Part shown: in pieces, positions 15,634 through 24,094 of the stretch
Numbering within the stretch: position 1 is the stretch's first letter
Layout: each line of letters starts with the position of its first letter
From: Candidatus Zixiibacteriota bacterium
GTDB taxonomy: Bacteria; Electryoneota; B3-LCP
NCBI GenBank assembly: GCA_003599535.1
Contig: QZKQ01000007.1
Span: 1 to 38,002, forward strand
DNA: 38,002 nt
Reading direction: 5' to 3'
Made by a program: the position numbers and the translations under genes
The notes under the pieces: model-generated
What the model was told of the DNA's origin: nothing
The model's input: only the letters and a program-made list of their open reading frames with translations
Database searches by the model: none

Positions 15634-16566
15634 ATGATCAGCGTACAGAATCTGACCAAGAACTACGGCGAAACGCAGGCGGTCAAAGGCATCTCCTTCG
15701 AGATCCGGCAGGGCGAAATCGTGGGCTTCCTGGGCCCCAACGGGGCGGGCAAGACCACCACCATGAAGGTTCTCACCTGCTACATGCCGCCCACCTCCGG
15801 CGCCGTCACCGTAGACGGGCTGGACGTCACCGAACAATCTCTGGAAGTGCGCCGGAAGATCGGTTACCTCCCCGAACAGAATCCCCTGTACCACGACATG
15901 GCGGTGCACGAATACCTGCGCTACGTGGCCGACCTGCGCGGCATCCCTGCCGACCAGCAGAGCGCCCGGCTGAAGCGGATGGTCGAAGTGACCGGCCTGA
16001 GATCGGTCATCGGCCGCAACATCGGCGAACTGTCCAAAGGGTATCGCCAGCGCGTGGGCCTGGCCCAAGCCATGATCCACGATCCCCAGATCCTGATCAT
16101 GGACGAACCCACTTCGGGTCTGGATCCCAACCAGATCGTGGAAATCCGCAACCTGATCAAGGAACTGGGCGAACAGAAGACCGTCATTCTCTCCACTCAC
16201 ATTCTTTCCGAAGTCCAGGCCACCTGCGACCGCGCCATCATCATCAATCAGGGGCAGATCGTGGCCGACGGATCCCTGAACGACCTGCAGGCCGCCTTCA
16301 GCGGCCTGGAAAAGATCACCCTGGAAATCAAGGCTCCCAAGGACGGTTGCGCCGACAAACTGCGCACCCTGGAAGCGGTTCGCGGCCTGCGGGAACTGAC
16401 CGGCGAGGGAGGCGACTGCCGCCGCTTCCAGATTGAAGCCGAGCGGGGCCGCGACCTGCGCGAGAGCATCTTCGACCTGAGCGTCCGCGAAGGCTGGAAG
16501 TTGCTGGAACTGCACCGGGAGATCATTTCTCTGGAAGACGTTTTCCGCCAACTGACCCGCGGCTAA
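15634..16566 (+). CDS. ABC-2 type exporter ATPase, GldA-like
   Basis: 310 residues. Complete ABC ATPase motifs are present: Walker A GPNGAGKTT (34-42), Q-loop Gln82, signature LSKGYRQR (133-140), Walker B ILIMDEPTSGLDP (153-165) and H-loop His189 in STHILSE. The C-terminal 80 residues resemble the regulatory domain of GldA/CcmA-like subunits. The start at 15634 gives the usual MISVQNLTKNYG opening; an in-frame ATG 99 bases upstream would add an atypical basic tail. With the permease at 17151 and the GldG-like protein at 17914, it forms a membrane transporter. In Flavobacterium GldA-GldF-GldG are required for gliding, while homologues are widespread in non-gliding bacteria, so motility is not implied. 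Confidence 0.93.
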   Translation: MISVQNLTKNYGETQAVKGISFEIRQGEIVGFLGPNGAGKTTTMKVLTCYMPPTSGAVTVDGLDVTEQSLEVRRKIGYLPEQNPLYHDMAVHEYLRYVADLRGIPADQQSARLKRMVEVTGLRSVIGRNIGELSKGYRQRVGLAQAMIHDPQILIMDEPTSGLDPNQIVEIRNLIKELGEQKTVILSTHILSEVQATCDRAIIINQGQIVADGSLNDLQAAFSGLEKITLEIKAPKDGCADKLRTLEAVRGLRELTGEGGDCRRFQIEAERGRDLRESIFDLSVREGWKLLELHREIISLEDVFRQLTRG

Positions 16567-16598
16567 GCAGCGCCATTCCAAAACATAGGGGGATCATC

Positions 16599-17102
16599 AT
16601 GGTACAGAGGCTCGTACTCACCCTGGGCCTGGTCGCCGTGCTGTGCGGCGCGGCCGGGGCCAATGCCCGCGACGGTTTCGGCCTGGGCATCATCATCGGC
16701 GAACCGACCGGCGTCTCCGCCAAAGCCTGGCTGTCGGACGAAAATGCCCTGGATTTCGCCGCCGCCTGGTCTTTGGAGGGCCGCGATGCCTTTCACTTCC
16801 ACGCGGATTACCTCTGGCACGCCTTCAACGTCATCAAGCCGGACCGGGGATGGATGCCGATCTTCTTCGGCATCGGCGCCCGGCTGTTGATCCATGACGA
16901 CGACCATGACCGGGACCACGACGACGATGACTTCGATGACGATGACGACGTCCACTTCGGAGTGCGGGTTCCGGTGGGGCTGGAATATATCTTCGTGCAG
17001 GCGCCGGTGGGCATTTTCCTGGAAGTCGCCCCCATCGTGGACCTGGTGCCCGACACCGACCTGGACTTCAACGCCGGTATCGGCGCGCGGTTCTTCTTCT
17101 GA
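16599..17102 (+). CDS. Small outer-membrane beta-barrel with Asp/His-rich loop
   Basis: 167 residues with a signal peptide of about 23 residues (VLCGAAGANA, then RDGFGLG). The mature start GFGLGIIIGEPTGVSAKAW is typical of small barrel proteins of the DUF3996-like kind. Alternating strands follow, and the last residues are FFF, a strong barrel-insertion end. Residues 99-119 form a loop of 21 residues containing 14 Asp and 4 His, flanked by strands (GIGARLLI and FGVRVPVGLEYIF), probably surface exposed and able to bind divalent metal. The gene sits between the ABC ATPase and permease genes, 32 bases after one and 48 before the other, with its own AGGGGG site. Its role in the transporter is unknown; co-transcription is inferred. 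Confidence 0.8.
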   Translation: MVQRLVLTLGLVAVLCGAAGANARDGFGLGIIIGEPTGVSAKAWLSDENALDFAAAWSLEGRDAFHFHADYLWHAFNVIKPDRGWMPIFFGIGARLLIHDDDHDRDHDDDDFDDDDDVHFGVRVPVGLEYIFVQAPVGIFLEVAPIVDLVPDTDLDFNAGIGARFFF

Positions 17103-17150
17103 TCTCTCCACCACCTTACGAATAACAACGCAAACAGGAGCAACGACGCC

Positions 17151-17858
17151 ATGCGCAACGTCTGGTCCATTTACAAAAAAGAGCTGACCTCATACTTCAA
17201 CTCTCCGGTGGCCTACATCGTCCTGACGGTGTTCCTGCTGATCTCGGGATGGTTCTTCGCCGCCAACTTCTTCCTCATCGGGCAGGCCACGGTGCGCACC
17301 GTGCTGGTCATTATCCCCTGGATCTTCATCGCCTTCGTGCCCGCCCTGACCATGCGCTCCATCGCCGAAGAGAAGAAGTCGGGGACCATCGAACTGCTGG
17401 TCACCATGCCGGTGAAGGATCAGGATGTGGTTTTGGGCAAATTCTTGGCGGCCCTGAGCCTCCTGGCGGTGGCCCTGCTGTTCAGCCTGGCCTACGCCTT
17501 CACCGCCAGCCTCTTCGGCAACCTGGATGAAGGTCCCACCATCGGCGGCTATATCGGACTGCTGCTGGTCGGCGCCGCCTACGTGGCCATCGGCATTTTC
17601 GCCTCTTCCACCAGCGAGAACCAGGTGAATGCCTTCATCATCGGGCTGGGCATCATCTTCGCCTTCTTCATGTTCGACAAGGTGCTGATCTACGTGCCGC
17701 CGCAGTTGGCTTCCATCCTGGAATACCTGTCGGTGGATTACCACTACAACAGCCTGGCGCGGGGTGTGATTGACACTCGCGACCTGGTGTACTACCTGTC
17801 GCTGACCGCCTTCGCCCTGGTCCTGGCGACGCGGTCGCTGGAAAGCCGGAAATGGTAG
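17151..17858 (+). CDS. ABC-2 type permease, GldF-like
   Basis: 235 residues with six predicted membrane segments. The first follows a short cytoplasmic start (MRNVWSIYKKELTSYFNSP) and the last ends before RSLESRKW. The 'KKELTSYFNSPVAYI' opening and 'FVPALTMRSIAEEKKSGTIE' loop after the second helix are characteristic of GldF/NosY-type ABC-2 permeases, where the latter forms the coupling region for the ATPase. Length matches GldF. It pairs with the ATPase at 15634 and the GldG-like auxiliary protein at 17914. An AGGAG motif lies about 10 bases upstream of the ATG. The transported substrate is unknown. Confidence 0.92.
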   Translation: MRNVWSIYKKELTSYFNSPVAYIVLTVFLLISGWFFAANFFLIGQATVRTVLVIIPWIFIAFVPALTMRSIAEEKKSGTIELLVTMPVKDQDVVLGKFLAALSLLAVALLFSLAYAFTASLFGNLDEGPTIGGYIGLLLVGAAYVAIGIFASSTSENQVNAFIIGLGIIFAFFMFDKVLIYVPPQLASILEYLSVDYHYNSLARGVIDTRDLVYYLSLTAFALVLATRSLESRKW

Positions 17859-17913
17859 CCATCCATCCCCGAAAAGTCCGGAAAATTTATCGGTCCAAAC
17901 CGCTGCAAAACCC

Positions 17914-19506
17914 ATGAAACGTCGCTCACAACACGCCGTCGCGGCCCTGACGGCCACCCTGCTGCTGCTGGGGATTCTCCTGGTCATCAACCTGATCTCG
18001 ACCCAGATCTTCACCCGGGTGGACCTGTCCGAGGGCAAGATTTACACCCTCTCCAAGGCCTCCCGCGACCTGGTCCGCGGCCTGGATGATAAGGTGACCG
18101 CCAAAGCCTTCTTCACCCCCAACCTGGATCCGCCCTACAACGGCGTGGAAACCTACCTCCGCGACCTGCTGAATGACTACAAGGCCTACTCCGGCGGCAA
18201 GTTCACGTTTGAATTCGTGGACCCCGCCTCCGACAGCGCCATGGAACGCGAAGCCCAGAATTTCCACATTCAGGCCGGGCAGATCAACGTGGTGCGCAAG
18301 GACAAGCTGGAGGTCAAGAAGGTCTACATGGGGCTGGTCCTGATCTACGAGGACAAGCACGAGACCCTGCCCATCATCCAGAATATCTCGGGGCTGGAAT
18401 ACGACGTCTCCAGCACCATCAAGCGCCTGACCGCGGCCCAGCGCACCCGCGTTGGCTTCATGCAGGGCTTCGGCGCCGCCGACTTCTTCCAGGGCCTGGG
18501 CACGGTGAAGAAGATCCTGGAACGCAACTACGATCTGGCTCCGGTGCGCCTGACCCAGAACCAACTGGTCCCGCCGGACATTGACGTCCTGATCGTGGCG
18601 GGGGTGAACCAGGAACTGGACGAGTGGCACAAGTACGCCATTGACCAGTTCATCATGCGCGGCGGCAAGGTGGCCTTCCTGATCAACAAGGTGGACGCCA
18701 ACCTGCAGCAGCAGCAGGCTCGCGTCGCCTCGCTGGGCCTGGACCCCTGGATGTCCCAGTACGGCGTGAAGATTGACGACAACCTGATCCTGGATCGCCG
18801 CAGCGGCATGGTCAACGTGCAGGAACCGCGCGGTTACATGATCATGAACTACGCCCTGCCGTACCCCTTCTTCGTGCAGGTGCTCAACTTCAACAAAGAG
18901 CACCCCCTGGTGAAGGACCTGGAGGACCTGGTGATCTACTTCGGCAGTACCGTGGACACCTCCCTGGCCGCGGCCCGGGGGCTGACCCTGACCCCGCTGT
19001 TCACCTCTTCGGAAAACTCCCGGCTGATGAACGCCCCATTCGAAATCCAGCCCAATCCGCGGGTGGATTACGCCGGGTACCTCGAAGGTCCCTACGTGCT
19101 GGGCGCGGCCGTCAACGGCGTCTTCAAGAGCTACTTCGAAGGCCGCGACATTCCCCGCGGCGACACCACGGCGGCGCCGCACAGTGGAACCATCCTGACC
19201 GAAAGCCCGGAAACCCGCCTGGTGGTGGTGGGCGACGCTCACCTGCTGGGCGAGGAGTACATCCGCAACAGCCCCTCCAATGCGGCGTTCGTCATGAACA
19301 TGGTGGACTGGCTGGCCATGGATGAACAGTTGATGCAGATCCGCACTCGCGAAGTCACGAACCGGCCCGTGGCCGAAACCTCCCAAGGAGTCAAGACCAC
19401 GGTCAAGTACGCCAACATCCTGGGCCCCGCGGCGCTGGTGGTGATCCTGGGCGTGGTGCGCTGGCAAGTGCGCCGCCGCCGGAAAAACACGGAGATCGCG
19501 CTATGA
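17914..19506 (+). CDS. GldG-like ABC transporter auxiliary protein
   Basis: 530 residues. It is anchored by an N-terminal helix (about 9-32), and a second helix near the C-terminus (ILGPAALVVILGVVRW) is followed by a basic tail. The large extracytoplasmic part has the features of the ABC-type uncharacterised transport family that includes GldG: 'RVDLSEGKIYTLSKASRDLV' after the first helix, 'FEFVDPASD', 'LEYDVSSTIKRLT' and a Rossmann-like 'DIDVLIVAGVNQELDEW' half. This fold resembles IFT52/glutamine-amidotransferase-like domains without a catalytic Cys. It is thought to work with the GldF permease. It is followed by the DUF4340 gene with a 4-base overlap. No Shine-Dalgarno precedes ATG 17914. 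Confidence 0.92.
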   Translation: MKRRSQHAVAALTATLLLLGILLVINLISTQIFTRVDLSEGKIYTLSKASRDLVRGLDDKVTAKAFFTPNLDPPYNGVETYLRDLLNDYKAYSGGKFTFEFVDPASDSAMEREAQNFHIQAGQINVVRKDKLEVKKVYMGLVLIYEDKHETLPIIQNISGLEYDVSSTIKRLTAAQRTRVGFMQGFGAADFFQGLGTVKKILERNYDLAPVRLTQNQLVPPDIDVLIVAGVNQELDEWHKYAIDQFIMRGGKVAFLINKVDANLQQQQARVASLGLDPWMSQYGVKIDDNLILDRRSGMVNVQEPRGYMIMNYALPYPFFVQVLNFNKEHPLVKDLEDLVIYFGSTVDTSLAAARGLTLTPLFTSSENSRLMNAPFEIQPNPRVDYAGYLEGPYVLGAAVNGVFKSYFEGRDIPRGDTTAAPHSGTILTESPETRLVVVGDAHLLGEEYIRNSPSNAAFVMNMVDWLAMDEQLMQIRTREVTNRPVAETSQGVKTTVKYANILGPAALVVILGVVRWQVRRRRKNTEIAL

Positions 19507-20432
19507 AAAACTCCCTGAAGCTATTGGCCGTTCTGGTCGTTCTGCTGGTCGTCTACCTGGTGGTGAAATCCGCCCGTGACGTCTCTTCCAAGCCCCAGGC
19601 CCTGCTCCGCGTGGATACCACCAGGGTGGATGGCATGACCATCCGCAACAAGCATGACGTCATTGAGCTGAAGAAGCAGGCGGGCATCTGGCGCATGGTT
19701 CAGCCGGTGGATTACGCCGTCGAAACCCGTTACGTCCATGACGTCCTGGCCAAGGTATCCGACCTGGAAATCGAGGCGTTGGCCACCGCTTCCCGGGACC
19801 GGGATTCCCTGTACCAGGTGGGGGATGACGGCACCCTGATCAGGCTGACGGCGGGGACGGATACCCTGGAACAGTTCATCGTGGGCAAGACTGCGGAAAG
19901 CAACCGCCACACCTTTGTGCGCCGGACGGGCGACGACGAAACCTACCGCGTCAAGGGGATTTTCACCGGGCAGGTCAACCGCCGTGCCCGGGACTGGCGC
20001 GACAAGGTCATCGTGGACTTGGCTCCGGAAAGCATCGAGCGGGTGTTCTTCCGCTATCCGAAGGAAAGCTACCAGTTAGTCAAGCAGGATTCCATCTGGG
20101 TGGTGGAGCAGAACGGCAAGACCTTTCCCGCCGCCCAGCACACGGTGGACCTGGTGCTGAAATCGGTCGCCAAGATGCGCGCCGTGGACTTCACCGACGG
20201 CGATTCCGCCCGGGCGGTGGACTTCAGCCAACCCGAACTGGCCGTCACCGTGGCCCTGGCCGGCGGCGACAGCTACCGCCTGGCCTTCCTGCCGCAGGAC
20301 CCGGAGGGCAACCGCTACCATATCCGCAAGGACGACGTGGAGAGTACCCTGTTCGTGGTGTACAAGGGATCCTTCAGCACCCTGGCCAAGAAACCCGAAG
20401 ATTACAAGGATAAGAGCAAGCCCCAGGCGTAG
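19503..20432 (+). CDS. DUF4340 membrane-anchored protein, last gene of the Gld-type operon
   Basis: 309 residues with an N-terminal membrane anchor (about 5-22), the rest predicted extracytoplasmic and beta-rich. Typical DUF4340 features are IELKKQAGIWRMVQPVDYAV near the start, 'FIVGKTAESNRHTFVR' in the middle, and a repeat of the same half-domain later (YQLVKQDSIWVVEQ). The ATGA overlap with the GldG-like gene indicates translational coupling. DUF4340 genes regularly follow GldG-like genes in many phyla, and a shared membrane complex is inferred from that. The biochemical role is unknown. A hairpin terminator lies 22 bases after the stop. Confidence 0.9.
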   Translation: MKNSLKLLAVLVVLLVVYLVVKSARDVSSKPQALLRVDTTRVDGMTIRNKHDVIELKKQAGIWRMVQPVDYAVETRYVHDVLAKVSDLEIEALATASRDRDSLYQVGDDGTLIRLTAGTDTLEQFIVGKTAESNRHTFVRRTGDDETYRVKGIFTGQVNRRARDWRDKVIVDLAPESIERVFFRYPKESYQLVKQDSIWVVEQNGKTFPAAQHTVDLVLKSVAKMRAVDFTDGDSARAVDFSQPELAVTVALAGGDSYRLAFLPQDPEGNRYHIRKDDVESTLFVVYKGSFSTLAKKPEDYKDKSKPQA

Positions 20433-20454
20433 TGCCACCCTTCCTGAACGACAG

Positions 20455-20490
20455 CGCCTCCCCCGGTCCCGGCCGGGGGAGGCGTGTTTT
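20455..20490 (+). terminator. Terminator of the Gld-type operon
   Basis: CGCCTCCCCCGG (20455-20466) pairs perfectly with CCGGGGGAGGCG (20473-20484), followed by TGTTTT. It stands just after the stop at 20432. Confidence 0.9.
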
Positions 20491-20538
20491 GGGGGACGCC
20501 GGCGCCACCGGCCGGCATGCTTATCCCACCCAGAGCAA

Positions 20539-20570
20539 AGGGGCGGCCACACCGGGCCGCCCCTCTTCTT
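20539..20570. terminator. Second terminator hairpin, serving the convergent C25 peptidase gene
   Basis: AGGGGCGGCC (20539-20548) pairs with GGCCGCCCCT (20555-20564), with T-rich flanks on the plus side and AAA before it. It lies 35 bases beyond the stop of the minus-strand peptidase gene and shares its core with the terminators at 212 and 4415. Confidence 0.8.
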
Positions 20571-20604
20571 TAGCTGGAAAGTTCCAAACTGGAAGGTTAC
20601 AACG

Positions 20605-23367
20605 TTACTTCAGCAGGACGAGTTTCTGTGTCGCCGTGAACTCTCCCGCCTCCATCCGCACCAGGTACACCCCCGAAGCCAGCCCCGCCCCGTCAAACGT
20701 GACCTCGTGTACGCCCGCGTCCCGCCACCCGCCTGCGAGTGTTCTCACCTCGCGGCCGGCCGTGTCATAGACGCGTAGGCTGACGTAGCCCGCAGTTCGC
20801 AACTCGAAGCTCGCAGTTGTAACCGGATTGAAAGGATTGGGATGCGGGGCGTACAGGGTAAAGGCCCGGGGCGCGGCCGAAGCCGGGCCTTCCGGAACCA
20901 CGCCCGCCAGGTCGCCCGAAAGCTGCACCTCGTCCACATACCAGCCCTCTTCCTGGAGGCCTCCGTCGCTGCCGAAACGGAAGCGCAGCTTGGCGAAGCC
21001 GCTGTATCCCGTCAGATCGAAGACAGCCTCGCAGGAATCCACCGTGCCGCTGTAGGCCGGGCCGCCGGGGAAGGAACCGTTGCTCTGTGAGGTGCCGTTG
21101 TAGCCCCCCTGGGGGCTCAGCAACTGCCAGCCCTCGCCGGCATCAATTTCCACGATGCCTCCGTCGTAGCCCCGTTCGGCCCGCAGCCAATGCCAGAAGC
21201 GCAGTTCCGCCGCCAAACCCAGGGGGAACAGCGGGGTTTCCAGGGCTCCGTCCGCCAGGGGATAGTAGTAGGGGATGGTGGGACTGCCGAATTTGAAGGA
21301 GTAGGGCGCGGAGGTGAACCATTGCGTGGACGGATGCCATTGATCGAGGTAGCCGGGGGACACGGCGTAGTGCGTCAGCACGTCATCCGGGGAGGTGACC
21401 GGATCGGACCAGGCCAGGTGATCCCCCACCTGCAGGATCAGGCGCAGGGGAGCGAAGGGCGCCGCCAGAACCGCCTTCAGAACCGCGGCGTGATCCGCGG
21501 GGCAGTCCGGCGCCACGTTCAAGACTACCGCCAGGTCGCTGCCTCCGGAAGCGCCCGGCGCCAGCATCTGCAGGCTGGAGGCCGCGGGGGACGCCTGCAC
21601 CTGGGAAGACAGGGAGGTCACGGTGAAGGGCGCCACCGGGCTGTGGTCGCCGCCCCGGTTCTGCACGGTCAGGTGAAGGCCGAAGCTTTCCCCCGGATCC
21701 ACCTCCGGATCGCCGTCGCCGCTGATTTCATCCAGCGTGTAGGCGGTCAGCACCAGCAGCGGCGCCCGCACCGTCAGGATGAAGGAATCCCCCCACAGGT
21801 GGGCTTCCGGATCGCGGATTTCCGCCCCCACGTTTATCGGAGTATCGTCCGCGGTGTTGGCAGCCAGGTCGAGCAGGAAACCGTTGGCTGCGGCGGTCCC
21901 CAGCGCCGGGATGCTCCCCACGTAGACGGAGTCCGTCACCCAGGAGGCGCAGGCGCTCTGGGTGCCCAGTTTCATCCACAGGCCGGTATGGGGCGTCTGA
22001 TCGTGGTTGAACAGAGTCAGGTTCAGCGCCACGCGCTCGCCTGCATCGGGTGTGCCGTCGCCGTCGCCGGAGCTGCCCGCCGACCCGTCGTCTATGACTT
22101 CCACTTCGGTCACCTGCAGACCCACCCGCAGGAACAGGGTGGGGTCCCCCAGGTGCACCATGCCGTAGAACCAGGACATGGACCACATGACGGAACCGGT
22201 TTCCTGGCCGTGCAGGGCGAACCACTGGCGGAAGGCCTCGCCCGCGCATTCCCCCTGGTCCATCACCGGATAGTAGTCCTCGAAGTAGAGCATGGACCCG
22301 GTCTTGGCCGAGCCCAGGACGCCCAGAGCCCACTGGTCGCCGAACAGGTAGCAGCCGCCGATGTAGTTGATCTCGTTGTACCGGCAGGCGCTGCAGCAGA
22401 ACAGGTTGTAGAAGAAGGCGTCCGGGTCGGCCTGCAGGATCTCGTAGTTGAAGACCTCATTCCAGATCGAGCCGTCCTGTTCTTTCAGGGAGTGCAGCGA
22501 GGGGGAGGAATGGGCCGCCAGCAGGTAGGCGTAATAACCGTCGTCCAGGCGCGTCAGGTAATCGTCGGCGGTGGTGACGTTGATGTCATTGACCACGTCC
22601 ACCAGGCCCGCCACCTGGGCGAAGGATTGGGCCCACTGCTCGGCGCCTCCGGCCCAGTCGTCGTCAATGTAGGCCAGGCCCCGGCCGGGCAGGAACAGGT
22701 CCCCGGTGCGGAAGGCGTGGTTGCGGTTCAGGTAGGAGCGCAACCGTGCCACTTCGTTGCCCAGGGGGGAAGCGGGCAGCCGCCCCACAAAAATCTCCGG
22801 CTGCCAGGCGTTCAGGTGCGTGTCCAGGGTGCCGTCCACGTCGCCGTCGTACCAGTCGCCGTCCAGGTCCATGAAGTACAGGTCGCAGGGGAAATCCACC
22901 TGGTAGGGCTCGTCGGGCAGACCATTGTTATCGAAATCCTCGTACAGCTCGAACCAGCCCTGGGGCAGGTCGCCCAGCAGCGCCGCCCCCAGGATGCTGT
23001 CCGAAACGTAGTAGGACTGTAGTACCTCCCGCAGGTCCTCGGGGGTGCCTCCCGCCCACGTCAGGAGGATGGGATCCCAACCGGCGGCGGTCAGGTCGTC
23101 CGTCCACCGGTCCACTTCCATCTGCAGGGCGGGCAGCAGTTCGGCTTCCACCACCACCAACACGGGCCCGGTCTGGTCCAGGGGAGACGCCTTGCGGGCC
23201 ACCTCCCGCCATTCCAGGGGCTGGAAGGGGTGCGCCGCCAGGTGTTCGGCGTGGGTGGTGGGCCGGCCCGGTCCCACCCAGCGGGTGACGGCGGTCTTAT
23301 GGTAGTCCACCTGGGCCGCGGCCGGCAGGGCCAGAAGCAGCAGCGCGAGGACAGTGATTCGGCGCAT
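20605..23367 (-). CDS. Gingipain-like C25 cysteine peptidase with C-terminal sorting domain
   Basis: 920 residues from ATG 23367, which gives a clean signal peptide (MRRITVLALLLLALPAAAQ) and a GGAG site 5 bases upstream. A longer frame adds 29 non-signal residues and is rejected. The catalytic region (about 90-430) resembles peptidase C25: a candidate His286 in LLAAHSSPSLHS, and a Cys cluster FCCSAC (Cys324, 325, 328), of which Cys328 is the likely nucleophile. 'LGDPTLFLRVG' closes the domain, as in other members. Asp-rich turns (DLDGDWYDGDVDG) may bind calcium. Immunoglobulin-like and jelly-roll domains follow. The end has PHPNPFNPVTT and a 'GVYLVRME' to 'LVLLK' sorting domain. It is probably secreted by a type IX system as a surface or extracellular protease. 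It is monocistronic, with its own promoter. Confidence 0.9.
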   Translation of the reverse strand: MRRITVLALLLLALPAAAQVDYHKTAVTRWVGPGRPTTHAEHLAAHPFQPLEWREVARKASPLDQTGPVLVVVEAELLPALQMEVDRWTDDLTAAGWDPILLTWAGGTPEDLREVLQSYYVSDSILGAALLGDLPQGWFELYEDFDNNGLPDEPYQVDFPCDLYFMDLDGDWYDGDVDGTLDTHLNAWQPEIFVGRLPASPLGNEVARLRSYLNRNHAFRTGDLFLPGRGLAYIDDDWAGGAEQWAQSFAQVAGLVDVVNDINVTTADDYLTRLDDGYYAYLLAAHSSPSLHSLKEQDGSIWNEVFNYEILQADPDAFFYNLFCCSACRYNEINYIGGCYLFGDQWALGVLGSAKTGSMLYFEDYYPVMDQGECAGEAFRQWFALHGQETGSVMWSMSWFYGMVHLGDPTLFLRVGLQVTEVEVIDDGSAGSSGDGDGTPDAGERVALNLTLFNHDQTPHTGLWMKLGTQSACASWVTDSVYVGSIPALGTAAANGFLLDLAANTADDTPINVGAEIRDPEAHLWGDSFILTVRAPLLVLTAYTLDEISGDGDPEVDPGESFGLHLTVQNRGGDHSPVAPFTVTSLSSQVQASPAASSLQMLAPGASGGSDLAVVLNVAPDCPADHAAVLKAVLAAPFAPLRLILQVGDHLAWSDPVTSPDDVLTHYAVSPGYLDQWHPSTQWFTSAPYSFKFGSPTIPYYYPLADGALETPLFPLGLAAELRFWHWLRAERGYDGGIVEIDAGEGWQLLSPQGGYNGTSQSNGSFPGGPAYSGTVDSCEAVFDLTGYSGFAKLRFRFGSDGGLQEEGWYVDEVQLSGDLAGVVPEGPASAAPRAFTLYAPHPNPFNPVTTASFELRTAGYVSLRVYDTAGREVRTLAGGWRDAGVHEVTFDGAGLASGVYLVRMEAGEFTATQKLVLLK

Positions 23368-23424
23368 GGGTACTCCGCGATAAAATGGCGCATGGGGGGA
23401 AAATCGGACGTGTTTGCAGGGAAT

Positions 23425-23454
23425 AATATAACGAGAAGAGAAGCCCAAAGTCAA
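23425..23454 (-). promoter_or_regulatory. Sigma70-type promoter of the C25 peptidase gene
   Basis: On the minus strand, TTGACT (plus 23449-23454) and TATATT (plus 23425-23430) are spaced 18 bases, giving a leader of about 50 bases to ATG 23367. The -35 box is identical to that of the acyltransferase promoter at 33291. Confidence 0.65.
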
Positions 23455-23630
23455 GCGGCAATCTCAAGCTTTGCCGCCACGAACCGGCATTTCGAACCGC
23501 GCGGCGCGGCGGTTTTGCCCCGATTTCAGGCTCCTCCGGCCCGGCAGGCGCAGGAGGCAGCAGATTTTTCATTCTCCAATCAAAAACAACACCTTCGGTG
23601 ACGGGGCTCACAGAAAATTAAAAAAATCTC

Positions 23631-23658
23631 TTGCATTTGGGTTTTTGGCGATTAAATT
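23631..23658 (+). promoter_or_regulatory. Promoter of the HU/IHF gene
   Basis: TTGCAT (23631-23636) and TAAATT (23653-23658) are spaced 16 bases in the most AT-rich part of the 385-base divergent region 23368-23752. The leader would be about 90 bases and includes a ten-C tract. Between this promoter and that of the peptidase (23455-23630) I see no further feature. Confidence 0.5.
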
Positions 23659-23711
23659 TAAACAATAACATAGAACGTTGGCTGGGCCGACGTCAGTCAG
23701 ATCGTCACACA

Positions 23712-23721
23712 CCCCCCCCCC
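23712..23721 (+). repeat. Homopolymer tract of ten C in the HU leader
   Basis: Ten consecutive C sit between the proposed promoter and the AGGAGA ribosome-binding site (23741-23746) of the HU/IHF gene. Tracts of this length can vary in length by slippage. Confidence 0.9.
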
Positions 23722-23752
23722 GGCGGAGCCTGGACCCCTCAGGAGACACAGC

Positions 23753-24055
23753 ATGAAGACTTTCATCAAGAAGGACGTCATCGAGCGCACCGGAGAGAAG
23801 TTGGGCAAGGAGCCCAAGGAAGTCTCCCGCACAGTAGACGCGGTGTTTACCGTGTTGCGAGAGATCATGGCGGAGGCCGACCCGGAGGCCCGTATCGAGA
23901 TTCGTGACTTCGGGGTTTTTGAAGTGAAGCGCACCAAGGCCAAGCCCAAGGCTCGCAATCCCAAGACCAATCAGGAGATCTTCGTCCCCCCGCGCCGTAA
24001 GACGCACTTCAAACCGGGCAAACTCCTGAAGGCCTCCCTCAAGCGGCCCCTGTAA
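23753..24055 (+). CDS. HU/IHF family nucleoid-associated DNA-binding protein
   Basis: 100 residues. It bends or compacts DNA as a dimer. Family features are a helical N-terminal half (MKTFIKKDVIERTGEKLG), the 'IEIRDFGVFEVKRTKA' hairpin, 'KARNPKTNQEI' in the beta-arm that enters the minor groove (the RNP turn is conserved), and the C-terminal 'FKPGKLLKASL'. Length is normal for the family, and the tail is very basic. ATG 23753 is supported by AGGAGA 7 bases upstream; an in-frame upstream ATG would add a 25-residue proline-rich extension translated from the C-tract region. It is monocistronic and divergent from the C25 peptidase. HU and IHF subtypes cannot be told apart from this alone. Confidence 0.95.
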   Translation: MKTFIKKDVIERTGEKLGKEPKEVSRTVDAVFTVLREIMAEADPEARIEIRDFGVFEVKRTKAKPKARNPKTNQEIFVPPRRKTHFKPGKLLKASLKRPL

Positions 24056-24094
24056 GCGGCCGCCTGGATCACCTGCGCCCATATTTTCCCCCTG

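Noticed and set aside
17926-19467. Minus-strand frame of 513 codons
   Set aside because: It is a shadow of the GldG-like gene and rich in His/Val/Gln, with no recognisable domain.
23368-23454. 29-codon N-terminal extension of the C25 peptidase
   Set aside because: It would cover the promoter -10/-35 region and bury the signal peptide. ATG 23367 has a ribosome-binding site.
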